DNA from: an uncultured Actinomyces sp.
GTDB lineage: Bacteria > Actinomycetota > Actinomycetes > Actinomycetales > Actinomycetaceae
Assembly: GCA_915063485.1 (NCBI GenBank)
Contig: CAJZDJ010000103.1
Span: forward strand, 1-5,378
Direction of reading: 5' to 3'
Length of the DNA: 5,378 nt
Below are positions 1-5,146 of this stretch, one piece after another. Position numbers and translations under genes: made by a program. Positions within the stretch are counted from its first letter, which is position 1. Each line of letters starts with the position of its first letter. The notes beneath the pieces were generated by a model. It was not told where the DNA came from. It was given only the letters and a program-made list of their open reading frames with translations, and searched no databases.

Positions 1-348
1 GCCGCCGCCGTACGCTCCCAGCAGCCCCCGCTGATCATGATCGCCATCAACGACCAGTACGCTGACGGGCGTGACATGTCCTGGCTGTGGGACGTGGACT
101 TCACCCCGCTTAAGCAGGCGGGCGTGAGTATCGTTACCGGCGTGCGGGCCACGGACATGGCGCTGCGACTGAGCTACGACGACGTCGCCGTCGGCAAGGT
201 TGAAGCAGACCTCAGCCAGGCGCTAGCCCAGCTGGTCAAGCTTTCACGTGAGCAGCACCGGCCTATCCGCATTTTGAGCACCTATACCGCCATGTTGGAA
301 CTGCGTTCCCTGCTGGCAAGTTACACCGACGTGGAGGAGGTCCTATGA
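1..348 (+). CDS. murT: MurT, C-terminal part: lipid II isoglutaminyl synthase, Mur-ligase-like subunit
   Basis: This is the last 115 codons of murT; the frame is open to the left edge, so the start and the Mur ligase ATP-binding domain are missing. MurT works with GatD in the cytoplasm to amidate the alpha-carboxyl of D-Glu at position 2 of the lipid II stem peptide. It uses ATP to activate the carboxylate and ammonia delivered by GatD. The visible part is the C-terminal DUF1727-type domain. Its hallmark is the block INDQYADGRDMSWLWDVDF (residues 16-34 of the fragment), matching the family pattern NDxxADGRDxSWxWD. A conserved Asp of this domain is known from MurT/GatD structures to complete the GatD catalytic triad; I believe it lies in this block but cannot prove which Asp. 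The ATGA overlap with gatD implies translational coupling. Identification is firm from the motif plus the neighbour. Confidence 0.94.
   Translation, partial: AAAVRSQQPPLIMIAINDQYADGRDMSWLWDVDFTPLKQAGVSIVTGVRATDMALRLSYDDVAVGKVEADLSQALAQLVKLSREQHRPIRILSTYTAMLELRSLLASYTDVEEVL
333..340 (+). promoter_or_regulatory. Ribosome binding site of gatD inside the murT 3' end
   Basis: GGAGGAGG lies 4 nt before the gatD ATG at 345. It is a near-perfect anti-16S match embedded in the last murT codons. It fixes the gatD start and supports coupled translation through the ATGA overlap at 345-348. Confidence 0.8.
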
Positions 349-1061
349 GCGCCATTAAAGTTTTGCAGCTCTACCCGCGCGACATGAGTATTTATGGCGA
401 TCGCGGCAACACCCTGACCCTAACCAAGCGTTTGGGCTGGCACGGCTATGAGGTGGAGCTACTTTCACACAACCCCGGAGATCAGCTACCTGAGCAGGTA
501 GATATTTTGGTTGGCGGTGGCGGCCAGGATTCAGCGCAAGAGCGCATCCAGGACGACCTGCAAAAGGTTGCCCCGCAGCTGCGCGCCTGGGCCAGTGACG
601 GCGTGCCCATGCTGGTGATCTGCGGTTTGTATCAGCTGTTTGGGCATGAGTTCCGCACTGTGGGCGGGGAGATTATCCCGGGTATTGGCGTACTTGACGC
701 ACATACCGTGGGTGGACCTAAGCGCCTGATCGGCAATCTTACTGTTGAAACTGATGACTTCGGCAAGGTGGTGGGCTACGAAAACCATTCGGGCCTGACC
801 ACTTTGGGTAGCCAGGCGCGTCCGCTGGGGCGCGTAAGTGGCGAGTGGGGTAATAACGGCACTGACGGCACCGAGGGCGCGCGCGCCCATAACGTGATCG
901 GCACTTATCTGCACGGCAGTGTGCTGCCTAAGAACCCTCGCCTAGCTGATTGGCTGCTGGCCCGCGCGGTTGAACACGCAGGTCAGACCTGGCACCCGGC
1001 CGAGTTGGATGATTCACTAGCTATAGCTGCCGCCAAGGTGGCTATGAGCCGTCCCCGGTAG
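345..1061 (+). CDS. gatD: GatD: lipid II isoglutaminyl synthase, glutamine amidotransferase subunit
   Basis: The gene encodes 238 residues, close to the usual GatD length. It is a class I glutamine amidotransferase of the CobB/CobQ-like (GATase_3) type that hydrolyses glutamine and channels ammonia to MurT for amidation of D-Glu in lipid II. Visible signatures are the N-terminal [14 protein letters not shown] (residues 9-22), typical of GatD, and the glycine loop VGGGGQD (56-62). The nucleophile Cys93 sits in [11 protein letters not shown], and His190 in GTYLHGS. These positions agree with Cys94 and His189 known for the S. aureus enzyme. Arg127 in PKRLIGN fits the conserved arginine implicated in glutamine binding. 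The triad has no Glu in GatD; its acidic partner is supplied by MurT. The start ATG overlaps the murT stop and has a strong RBS. All key residues are present, so the enzyme should be functional. Confidence 0.95.
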   Translation: MSAIKVLQLYPRDMSIYGDRGNTLTLTKRLGWHGYEVELLSHNPGDQLPEQVDILVGGGGQDSAQERIQDDLQKVAPQLRAWASDGVPMLVICGLYQLFGHEFRTVGGEIIPGIGVLDAHTVGGPKRLIGNLTVETDDFGKVVGYENHSGLTTLGSQARPLGRVSGEWGNNGTDGTEGARAHNVIGTYLHGSVLPKNPRLADWLLARAVEHAGQTWHPAELDDSLAIAAAKVAMSRPR

Positions 1062-1064
1062 AGG
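1060..1064 (+). promoter_or_regulatory. Ribosome binding site of the NUDIX gene
   Basis: AGAGG overlaps the gatD stop codon and lies 7 nt before the ATG at 1072. With the 10-nt intergenic gap it supports this start and co-transcription with gatD. Confidence 0.6.
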
Positions 1065-1071
1065 TTTACAA

Positions 1072-1569
1072 ATGCCAGTTCCCAATTTCATTACTGAGTT
1101 ACGTTCCAGCGTGGGCCACCGTCCCCTGTGGCTGCCGGGCGTATGTGCGGTTATTTTCGACGACGCCGGCAGGGTGCTGCTGGGCCAGCGTGCAGACAAT
1201 GGTTTGTGGGCTGAGATTCGTGGTATCCCTGACCCTGGTGAGCAGCCGGTGGCCGCGCTTAAGCGCGAGGCGCTGGAGGAGGCTGCCCTGGAGATCGAGG
1301 TTGATGAAGTGTTTTTGATTGATGCTTCTGACCTGGTCACCTATCCCAACGGGGATCAGGCCAGCTACATGAATCTGTGTTTCATTGCCCATGCGGTCAG
1401 CGCTGAGGCGGCGGCTGGAGCCCATATCAATGATGACGAATCAGTGGATATGGGTTGGTTTGAGGTTGATGATCTGCCTTCACCGCTAGCCCCTAGCGCT
1501 AGACAGCGTCTAGAGCTAGCTCGGCGTTACCTAGCCGATCCGCAGCGCCGCACCTTCCTGGGCGAATAG
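1072..1569 (+). CDS. NUDIX hydrolase domain protein
   Basis: The gene encodes 165 residues, a single NUDIX domain with a short N-terminal extension ([17 protein letters not shown], about 13-29) common to actinobacterial housekeeping NUDIX proteins. The family hydrolyses nucleoside-diphosphate-linked compounds with Mg2+ or Mn2+. The NUDIX box spans residues 51-73: G51-x5-E57-x7-R65-E66-x2-E69-E70-x-A72-L73. The metal-binding Glu residues and Arg are intact, but the usual Gly near the end of the box is Ala72. The downstream GWFEVDDLP (128-136) is the typical post-box strand and loop. The substrate cannot be read from the sequence. It is 10 nt downstream of gatD, so it is probably co-transcribed with the cell-wall genes; no functional link is established. 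The 3' end is unusually rich in CTAG. NUDIX fold is certain, specificity unknown. Confidence 0.92.
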   Translation: MPVPNFITELRSSVGHRPLWLPGVCAVIFDDAGRVLLGQRADNGLWAEIRGIPDPGEQPVAALKREALEEAALEIEVDEVFLIDASDLVTYPNGDQASYMNLCFIAHAVSAEAAAGAHINDDESVDMGWFEVDDLPSPLAPSARQRLELARRYLADPQRRTFLGE

Positions 1570-1578
1570 CGCACGCGG

Positions 1579-1598
1579 CGCGCTGCAAAAGCGGCGCG
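1579..1598 (+). terminator. Possible short GC hairpin just after the NUDIX gene
   Basis: CGCGCTGC (1579-1586) can pair with GCGGCGCG (1591-1598) with one G-U wobble around an AAAA loop, beginning 10 nt after the stop. There is no U-tract and it overlaps the 59-bp repeat, so it may be only repeat structure. Confidence 0.25.
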
Positions 1599-1718
1599 TA
1601 GGCCTGCGCGCTTTACCTGCCCCTGGCTAAGCCGGCGCCGACTCCCAAAGCGGCGCACAGGCCTGCACTATTTACGCGCCCCTGGCCAAACCGGCGCCGA
1701 CTCCCAAAGCGGCGCACA
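1588..1718. repeat. 59-bp tandem repeat, 2.2 copies
   Basis: Copies begin at 1588, 1647 and 1706, each with AAAGCGGCGC, giving an exact 59-bp period. Aligned by hand, copy 1 (1588-1646) and copy 2 (1647-1705) match at about 50 of 59 positions with no gaps. Copy 3 stops after about 13 bases. Each full unit contains AGGCCTGC, CCCCTGGC and the palindrome GGCGCC, and ends in CCGGCGCCGACTCCC. No open frame runs through it with coding character. It lies between the NUDIX gene and the operon terminator, so it would be transcribed as 3' UTR. Function unknown. Confidence 0.85.
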
Positions 1719-1746
1719 CCATAGAAATTAGCAAACGCTAACTAAG

Positions 1747-1776
1747 GTGGCCCCAAGGCTAATGCCTTGGGGCCAC
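1747..1776 (+). terminator. Rho-independent-like terminator of the murT-gatD-NUDIX operon
   Basis: GTGGCCCCAAGGC (1747-1759) and GCCTTGGGGCCAC (1764-1776) form a perfect 13-bp stem with a TAAT loop. The tail ATCTTTATCT is only moderately U-rich. It is the strongest hairpin after the operon although it starts 177 nt beyond the NUDIX stop, with the 59-bp repeats in between. A purely structural role is possible. Confidence 0.7.
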
Positions 1777-1835
1777 ATCTTTATCTGGGCAGCACTGTTT
1801 ACCTGGTATTTCGTTTTTAGTTCACACCCCATGTG

Positions 1836-1852
1836 GTCATATCACATATGAC
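1836..1852. promoter_or_regulatory. Perfect 17-bp dyad, candidate operator
   Basis: GTCATATcacATATGAC has 7-bp perfect arms around a 3-bp centre, the architecture of a dimeric helix-turn-helix operator. A second dyad, TTTACttagGTAAA, follows at 1854-1867. No regulator gene is in the window and no transcript start is established next to it. Confidence 0.3.
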
Positions 1853-1961
1853 ATTTACTTAGGTAAACATAAGTCTGCGTGCGCATAATTTTCCACTTTT
1901 TTCAAAGCTTATTTATCCCTGTGGTTAACTGCTTTAGCTGCGGTTTACTTGATCCTCATTA

Positions 1962-1993
1962 TTTACAGAAAACACTCCCGTATTAGGTATAAC
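1962..1993 (+). promoter_or_regulatory. Weak sigma-70-type promoter candidate
   Basis: TTTACA (1962-1967) and TATAAC (1988-1993) each match five of six consensus bases, but the 20-nt spacer is longer than ideal. It would read toward the small frame at 2038 and the ATPase gene. Confidence 0.22.
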
Positions 1994-2037
1994 TATGCAC
2001 ACTAATTTACCATTACGCTCACAGTGATCAGACCTAT

Positions 2038-2172
2038 ATGCATCCAGGCGGTTTTGTATCCTATTCGACAAGGCGCATGACTTTCGTAGAAGCCGCACAA
2101 AATTTATGGCTCCACCTTGGAGCATCTGGTGCGATTGCAGGCTCGGAACAAGCGGCTACCACCTTTGGTTGA
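2038..2172 (+). CDS. Doubtful small ORF, 44 codons
   Basis: The frame runs from ATG 2038 to TGA 2170-2172. An internal ATG at 2077 gives 31 residues beginning MTFVEAAQNLWLHLGASGA. The internal start has AAGG at 2070-2073, only 3 nt upstream; the first ATG has no clear Shine-Dalgarno. The composition is protein-like and one inverted repeat lies inside, but nothing identifies a family. It could be a leader peptide, a decayed gene start or chance. I give it little weight. Confidence 0.15.
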   Translation: MHPGGFVSYSTRRMTFVEAAQNLWLHLGASGAIAGSEQAATTFG

Positions 2173-2195
2173 CTAATCATTTAGAGCGCCAAGAC

Positions 2196-2204
2196 TGCTA
2201 TAAG
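2196..2204 (+). promoter_or_regulatory. Extended -10 promoter candidate for the ATPase gene
   Basis: TGCTATAAG fits the extended -10 pattern TGn-TATAAT with one mismatch in the hexamer. A TTGACT at 2169-2174 is too far upstream (24-nt spacer) to be a normal -35 partner, but extended -10 promoters do not need one. Transcription would begin near 2211 and leave a leader of about 175 nt before the ATG at 2387. Confidence 0.35.
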
Positions 2205-2242
2205 GCACGCACTTATTAGCTGTGCCTGGAATATGGGTAGGG

Positions 2243-2288
2243 ATATCTTAAATAAATCCTGATTTCGTTCGGGAAATCCAGTAGATAT
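2243..2288 (+). other. Compound hairpin in the presumed leader of the ATPase gene
   Basis: Inner arms GATTTC (2261-2266) and GAAATC (2273-2278) enclose a GTTCGG loop. CT at 2259-2260 can add two pairs with AG at 2280-2281 across a one-base bulge. Outer arms ATATCT (2243-2248) and AGATAT (2283-2288) also pair. It lies between the extended -10 and the start codon, so it could act as a leader structure. It matches no riboswitch class I know. Confidence 0.3.
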
Positions 2289-2376
2289 TACCTCTTTACC
2301 CCCATATTTTCAGCCCCCCAAACCCTACTTGGCATAGATGTAGCTGTAAACAAGTACCGCAAGTGTCTCTACCGTC

Positions 2377-2381
2377 TGGAG
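2377..2381 (+). promoter_or_regulatory. Ribosome binding site that decides the ATPase start
   Basis: TGGAG lies 5 nt before ATG 2387. The alternative in-frame GTG at 2363 has no comparable purine motif upstream, so the ATG start is preferred and the protein is 790 residues rather than 798. Confidence 0.6.
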
Positions 2382-2386
2382 CGAAC

Positions 2387-4759
2387 ATGAATAAGGGAGC
2401 AGAATCTCTAAGTTCAGGAAATCAGCCTGTTAGCAAGTCGCACCAACATAAGGTAAAAAAGGCGTGGCGACTACGCCAGCTGTGGCGCAAGCTAAATTCA
2501 GAAGATGCGTCACTAGTAAGCAGCAATCGCCTACTGGAGCTGCTACAGACCCAGCCCCAAGACGCTAGCATCTGCATCGATTGGAGCGGTAAGAGCGACG
2601 GAAGCGTCAATGTCATATTGGAAGCAGTGGGGGTTAACGACAGTTTTGACCGCGACCTAGAGTGGGCCTGTCGCGGCGCCCAAGTGTGGGAACCTATCGA
2701 GGTCTATCAACCTGCCTGCCCAGATCAGGTGTATGAGGTTTTCGGCGCACTACCTGGTCGCCTAGAAAACGTTGAAGACATCCTCAGCCCCACCAAGCCT
2801 GAGGTTATGCTGCCCGGGCGGCGTAAGCCCACCTGGCCCTTGCCTCGCAGCTCAAACTCGCAAATGCTTATGGAAACCCTCAGTGAAGTGGGTGGCCACC
2901 TACGTGTGCGGCTAGGTAAGGCCGAGGAAATTGAATGTGAGATGGCTGAAGAGGCCTTCACCAGCACCGAAAAGCTAATGGCGGGCGGCGACGTCGATTT
3001 TTACCTGGGCACCCCCATGCGCCTAAGGGTTTTTATGGGCACAAACAGCTCTAAAGGATTCCCCTCCCGGCTATGGATCGCGCTATCCAGCTGGGCAGCA
3101 GGCATTCGCTACGAACAAATCACCAACCGCGCCGAAGCTGAAAAACTGTGGTGCAGCCAGGAAGCACTTGCGGGAGCAGCTCAACCGGAGGGGCTAGTTA
3201 AGGTATTTGCACGCCTACCTGTAGCAGATATGCAAGCCAGGATCATTGGCGTACCTGCAGTGGAGCAGGACCCCGCCGTCGTACCCCTATCTGACCACAC
3301 GCAGGTACGTGAGGAAGCAGGCGGGATGCGCCTGGGCACGGCCACCACCACTACCGGGGACACCGCTGACGTCTACCTGAACTCAGAAGGCGCCTTGCAG
3401 CACGTGCAGGTTGTGGGGGCTTCGGGTGCAGGCAAGTCCACTCTGGCTGCTGCCATGGTGCATTCACTGGTGGCCCAGGGGCGCGGGGGCATTGTGCTAG
3501 ACCCGCACGGGCAGCTGGTGCAGCGTATTGCGGATGAACTGCCCGCCGAGGCTTTGGAACGCTGTCTGTTTATTGACTACGCGGATCTGAGCCACCCGGT
3601 ACCTATCAACCTGTTTCACTGCGGCGACTTTGATATGGCATGTAGCAAAGTCGTTGAGATCATATATCTCACTTTTGACCCAACCAGGCAGGGTATTGTG
3701 GGCCCGCGTTTTGAGCGGATTATCCACCAGCTAGCCGAGCTTCTAAACCACATCTATGGCCCTGACTTGCCGCTTACCCTTATCCCCGAGCTGCTGCTAG
3801 ATAAGAAGGCTCTGGAGAATCTGGCCAGGGCTGTCTCAAACATGAGCCCCGAGCTGACGCGCAGCGTTATGACTGAGATTGTCACTAACCGCTCCTCCGA
3901 CTACGCGGAGCTTATCGCCTGGGCGAGCTCTAAGTTTGAGCGCATGCTAAACTCGCAGGCTTTGCGCGCCGCCCTGGAAACTGGCGCCGACGCGCTGGAT
4001 TTAAACGAGGCTATGGCCTCCAACAAGATTGTGTTGGTGAACTTGGCCTCACCCAAGATTGGTCGCTTCGCCGCACAAATGCTGGGCATGTTGTGGCTGG
4101 CTAAGCTGGCCCTGGCAGTACCTAACCGCCAGGATGATTACCTGCCTTTCCATGTGGTGGTTGATGAAGCCCACCTTTTTCAAGAATCCCTGCTTAGCCA
4201 GATGCTGGCGGAGGGACGCAAGTTTGGGATTGCTTTGACGCTGCTGCACCAGCACATGGGGCAGCTGTCTATGAGCTTGCTTGAGGCTTTGCGCGGCAAC
4301 GCCTCCTCAGTAATTGCGTTTAGGACCTCAGTTCGTGACGCCCCTGAGGTTGATGAGCGTTTGGGGGTGTGGCCGGGCGGTTCTTTGAGCCGGCTACCTA
4401 ACTTGAGCGCTGCGGCAACGCTGGCTACCCGCTATGGCCAGACCCAGCCTTTCACTTTGAAGGTTGACCACAATGAGCAGGTACGCGCCGGGGTTATTAA
4501 CGGCCACCCGGTGGTGCACGCTTTTGACCAGGTTTTGAGCCGCTCACACAGGCAGCTGGTGCAGCCGTTTAACTTTGTTGTCCCCAAGCAGATGAACAAT
4601 GTTCGCGCCCTAACTGAGCAGCTGCAGGAGATCAACAAGAAGTCAGGCGTGCCGGAAGGTGAAGCTTACACTTCCACCAAGCCCACCCCCACCTTCATGG
4701 AAGAGTGGATCGCCAAGCGCAAGAAGCTGACCAACACGGACAGTGAGGACCCCGACTAG
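2387..4759 (+). CDS. VirD4/TraG-HerA type ATPase, soluble, orphan
   Basis: The protein has 790 residues from the ATG with a good RBS. The C-terminal half is a P-loop motor of the HerA/FtsK superfamily, closest in motifs to VirD4/TraG coupling ATPases. Walker A is GASGAGKST (344-352). DPHG (372-375) follows a VL strand, as in this family. A PVPINLF segment comes near 404-410, W-SSKFERMLNS near 512, KIVLVNLAS near 547-554, Walker B VVVDEAH with D593 and E594, then HQHMGQL around Q622 and VIAFRTSVRDA around R646. Residues 1-300 begin with a basic, probably disordered stretch and show no domain I recognise. There is no N-terminal transmembrane helix, unlike classical VirD4, so it should be cytoplasmic. 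The last 30 residues are charged and end in NTDSEDPD. Such motors translocate DNA or protein; the substrate here is unknown, with no relaxase or channel gene in view. Conjugation remnant, DNA processing or defence are all possible. Leucine codon use differs sharply between the two halves. Confidence 0.85.
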   Translation: MNKGAESLSSGNQPVSKSHQHKVKKAWRLRQLWRKLNSEDASLVSSNRLLELLQTQPQDASICIDWSGKSDGSVNVILEAVGVNDSFDRDLEWACRGAQVWEPIEVYQPACPDQVYEVFGALPGRLENVEDILSPTKPEVMLPGRRKPTWPLPRSSNSQMLMETLSEVGGHLRVRLGKAEEIECEMAEEAFTSTEKLMAGGDVDFYLGTPMRLRVFMGTNSSKGFPSRLWIALSSWAAGIRYEQITNRAEAEKLWCSQEALAGAAQPEGLVKVFARLPVADMQARIIGVPAVEQDPAVVPLSDHTQVREEAGGMRLGTATTTTGDTADVYLNSEGALQHVQVVGASGAGKSTLAAAMVHSLVAQGRGGIVLDPHGQLVQRIADELPAEALERCLFIDYADLSHPVPINLFHCGDFDMACSKVVEIIYLTFDPTRQGIVGPRFERIIHQLAELLNHIYGPDLPLTLIPELLLDKKALENLARAVSNMSPELTRSVMTEIVTNRSSDYAELIAWASSKFERMLNSQALRAALETGADALDLNEAMASNKIVLVNLASPKIGRFAAQMLGMLWLAKLALAVPNRQDDYLPFHVVVDEAHLFQESLLSQMLAEGRKFGIALTLLHQHMGQLSMSLLEALRGNASSVIAFRTSVRDAPEVDERLGVWPGGSLSRLPNLSAAATLATRYGQTQPFTLKVDHNEQVRAGVINGHPVVHAFDQVLSRSHRQLVQPFNFVVPKQMNNVRALTEQLQEINKKSGVPEGEAYTSTKPTPTFMEEWIAKRKKLTNTDSEDPD

Positions 4760-4782
4760 GTCCTATTCACGCAGCTCCCCTC

Positions 4783-4816
4783 ACTGGGGGCTTGGCTATA
4801 GCGCCAGGCCCCCAGT
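4783..4816 (+). terminator. Terminator-like hairpin after the ATPase gene
   Basis: ACTGGGGGCTTGGC (4783-4796) pairs with GCCAGGCCCCCAGT (4803-4816) over 14 bp with one G-U wobble and a TATAGC loop, 23 nt after the stop. No U-tract follows, as is common for actinobacterial intrinsic terminators. Its right arm runs into the 10-bp repeat. Confidence 0.65.
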
Positions 4817-4890
4817 TCAACCCGATGCAACCCGGTTCACTCTGGCGCAGCCCGGCGCAACCCGGCGCGGTCTGGTCCAGCCCGGCGCAA
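4811..4890. repeat. 10-bp tandem repeat, eight units
   Basis: Eight consecutive decamers start at 4811, 4821, 4831, 4841, 4851, 4861, 4871 and 4881. The consensus is CCCGGCGCAA, exact at 4851-4860 and 4881-4890; other units are variants such as CCCGATGCAA and TCTGGCGCAG. A 30-bp higher-order period is visible: 4831-4860 and 4861-4890 match at 24 of 30 positions. Because 10 is not divisible by 3, codons rotate through the units. The open frames crossing it on either strand have no recognisable product, so I read it as non-coding. Its helical-turn period could suit protein binding or curvature; this is inference. Confidence 0.85.
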
Positions 4891-4956
4891 TGACCCCGGC
4901 AGCACCTTGCCTGCATGTAAATGCAATAAGGCCTTGCATATAACTTATGTTTGGCA

Positions 4957-5113
4957 TTAAGTTGCTTTTCGTAAGTGGTGCGCAACACTGCCACCACCCC
5001 TGAGTACGCAGCTCACGGGTGGTGTTTGCGCACCTACATCCTCAACATGGAAAAGCGCTTGGTAGCTGGTGAACGCTGCGCCGTTCATTGACAGCGTTTG
5101 TTTTTAAGTTGCT
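4957..5113. repeat. Direct repeat pair TTAAGTTGCT
   Basis: The decamer TTAAGTTGCT occurs exactly at 4957-4966 and 5104-5113, flanking the 58-nt inverted repeat. The coordinates given span both copies. It could be a protein-binding site pair or chance. Confidence 0.4.
4977..5034. other. 58-nt compound inverted repeat
   Basis: Three nested arm pairs are seen: GGTGCGCAA/TTGCGCACC (4977-4985 with 5026-5034), CACCACCC/GGGTGGTG (4992-4999 with 5017-5024) and TGAG/CTCA (5001-5004 with 5012-5015), closing on a 7-nt TACGCAG loop. There is a C-C mismatch and one asymmetric internal loop. In total 21 pairs can form. No U-tract follows on either strand, so an ordinary intrinsic terminator is not the obvious reading. 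A structured RNA, transcript-end element or DNA cruciform site is possible. Confidence 0.6.
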
Positions 5114-5146
5114 GTAGCTATTTTTGAAGCGCTTTTTAACTGGTGA
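5053..5146. repeat. 20-bp imperfect direct repeat pair upstream of the last gene
   Basis: AAGCGCTTGGTAGCTGGTGA (5053-5072) and AAGCGCTTTTTAACTGGTGA (5127-5146) match at 17 of 20 positions, 74 bp apart. The shared core includes the palindrome AAGCGCTT. The second copy overlaps the GTG start candidate at 5143. A repressor binding at both sites would cover the TTGACA promoter candidate and the start region. The span covers both copies. Confidence 0.5.
5088..5118 (+). promoter_or_regulatory. Promoter candidate for the last gene
   Basis: TTGACA at 5088-5093 is a perfect -35 hexamer. The -10 is poor: TGTAGC at 5113-5118 with a 19-nt spacer matches only three of six bases. The site lies between the two 20-bp direct repeats, which suits a regulated promoter. 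Confidence 0.3.

Larger units (their letters stand above)
1777..2386. other. 610-bp intergenic region without a convincing gene
   Basis: This stretch is visibly more AT-rich than the flanking genes and lies between the operon terminator and the ATPase start. It holds two adjacent dyads near 1836-1867, a -35/-10-like pair at 1962-1993, a 44-codon frame at 2038-2172 of doubtful status, a GCTCCA-CCT-TGGAGC inverted repeat at 2109-2123, an extended -10 at 2196-2204 and a leader hairpin at 2243-2288. I see no tRNA, transposase remnant or minus-strand gene with a plausible product. It probably serves as the regulatory region of the ATPase gene or is the decayed remains of a lost gene. Confidence 0.6.
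4760..5142. other. Repeat-rich 383-bp intergenic region
   Basis: No gene is supported between the ATPase stop and the next open frame. The left half is very C/G-rich (hairpin 4783-4816, decamer array 4811-4890); after about 4910 the composition becomes AT-richer, with TGCATgtaaATGCA at 4912-4925, a compound hairpin at 4977-5034, two direct-repeat pairs and a TTGACA hexamer. It probably contains the ATPase terminator and the promoter of the last gene. Confidence 0.65.

Noticed and set aside
531..914. Minus-strand 127-codon frame opposite gatD
   Set aside because: It lies fully within gatD, whose catalytic motifs are intact; its translation has no family character.
1017..1425. Minus-strand frames opposite the NUDIX gene
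   Set aside because: They are shadows of a gene with a clear NUDIX box and show Ser/Arg-rich antisense composition.
1920..1928. DnaA box TGTGGTTAA and a replication origin
   Set aside because: It is a single site with one mismatch to TGTGGATAA; there is no cluster of boxes and no replication gene.
1934..2125. Minus-strand 63-codon frame in the intergenic region
   Set aside because: No convincing Shine-Dalgarno, no recognisable motif and a length expected by chance in AT-richer DNA.
2261..2281. tRNA T-arm or tRNA-derived attachment site
   Set aside because: GTTCGG followed by GAAATCC is reminiscent of a T-arm, but no acceptor stem, anticodon arm or CCA end surrounds it.
4811..4890. CRISPR array
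   Set aside because: The units are 10 bp, directly abutting and without unique spacers; no cas genes are present.
4743..4997. Frames on both strands through the 10-bp repeat (plus 4743-4943, minus 4767-4997)
   Set aside because: Their repetitive peptides arise from the decamer array; the plus frame begins inside the ATPase gene and both run across a terminator-like hairpin.
4977..5034. Transfer origin (oriT) for the neighbouring ATPase
   Set aside because: No relaxase gene or recognisable nic motif is present; the inverted repeat alone is not enough, so it is reported only as a structure.
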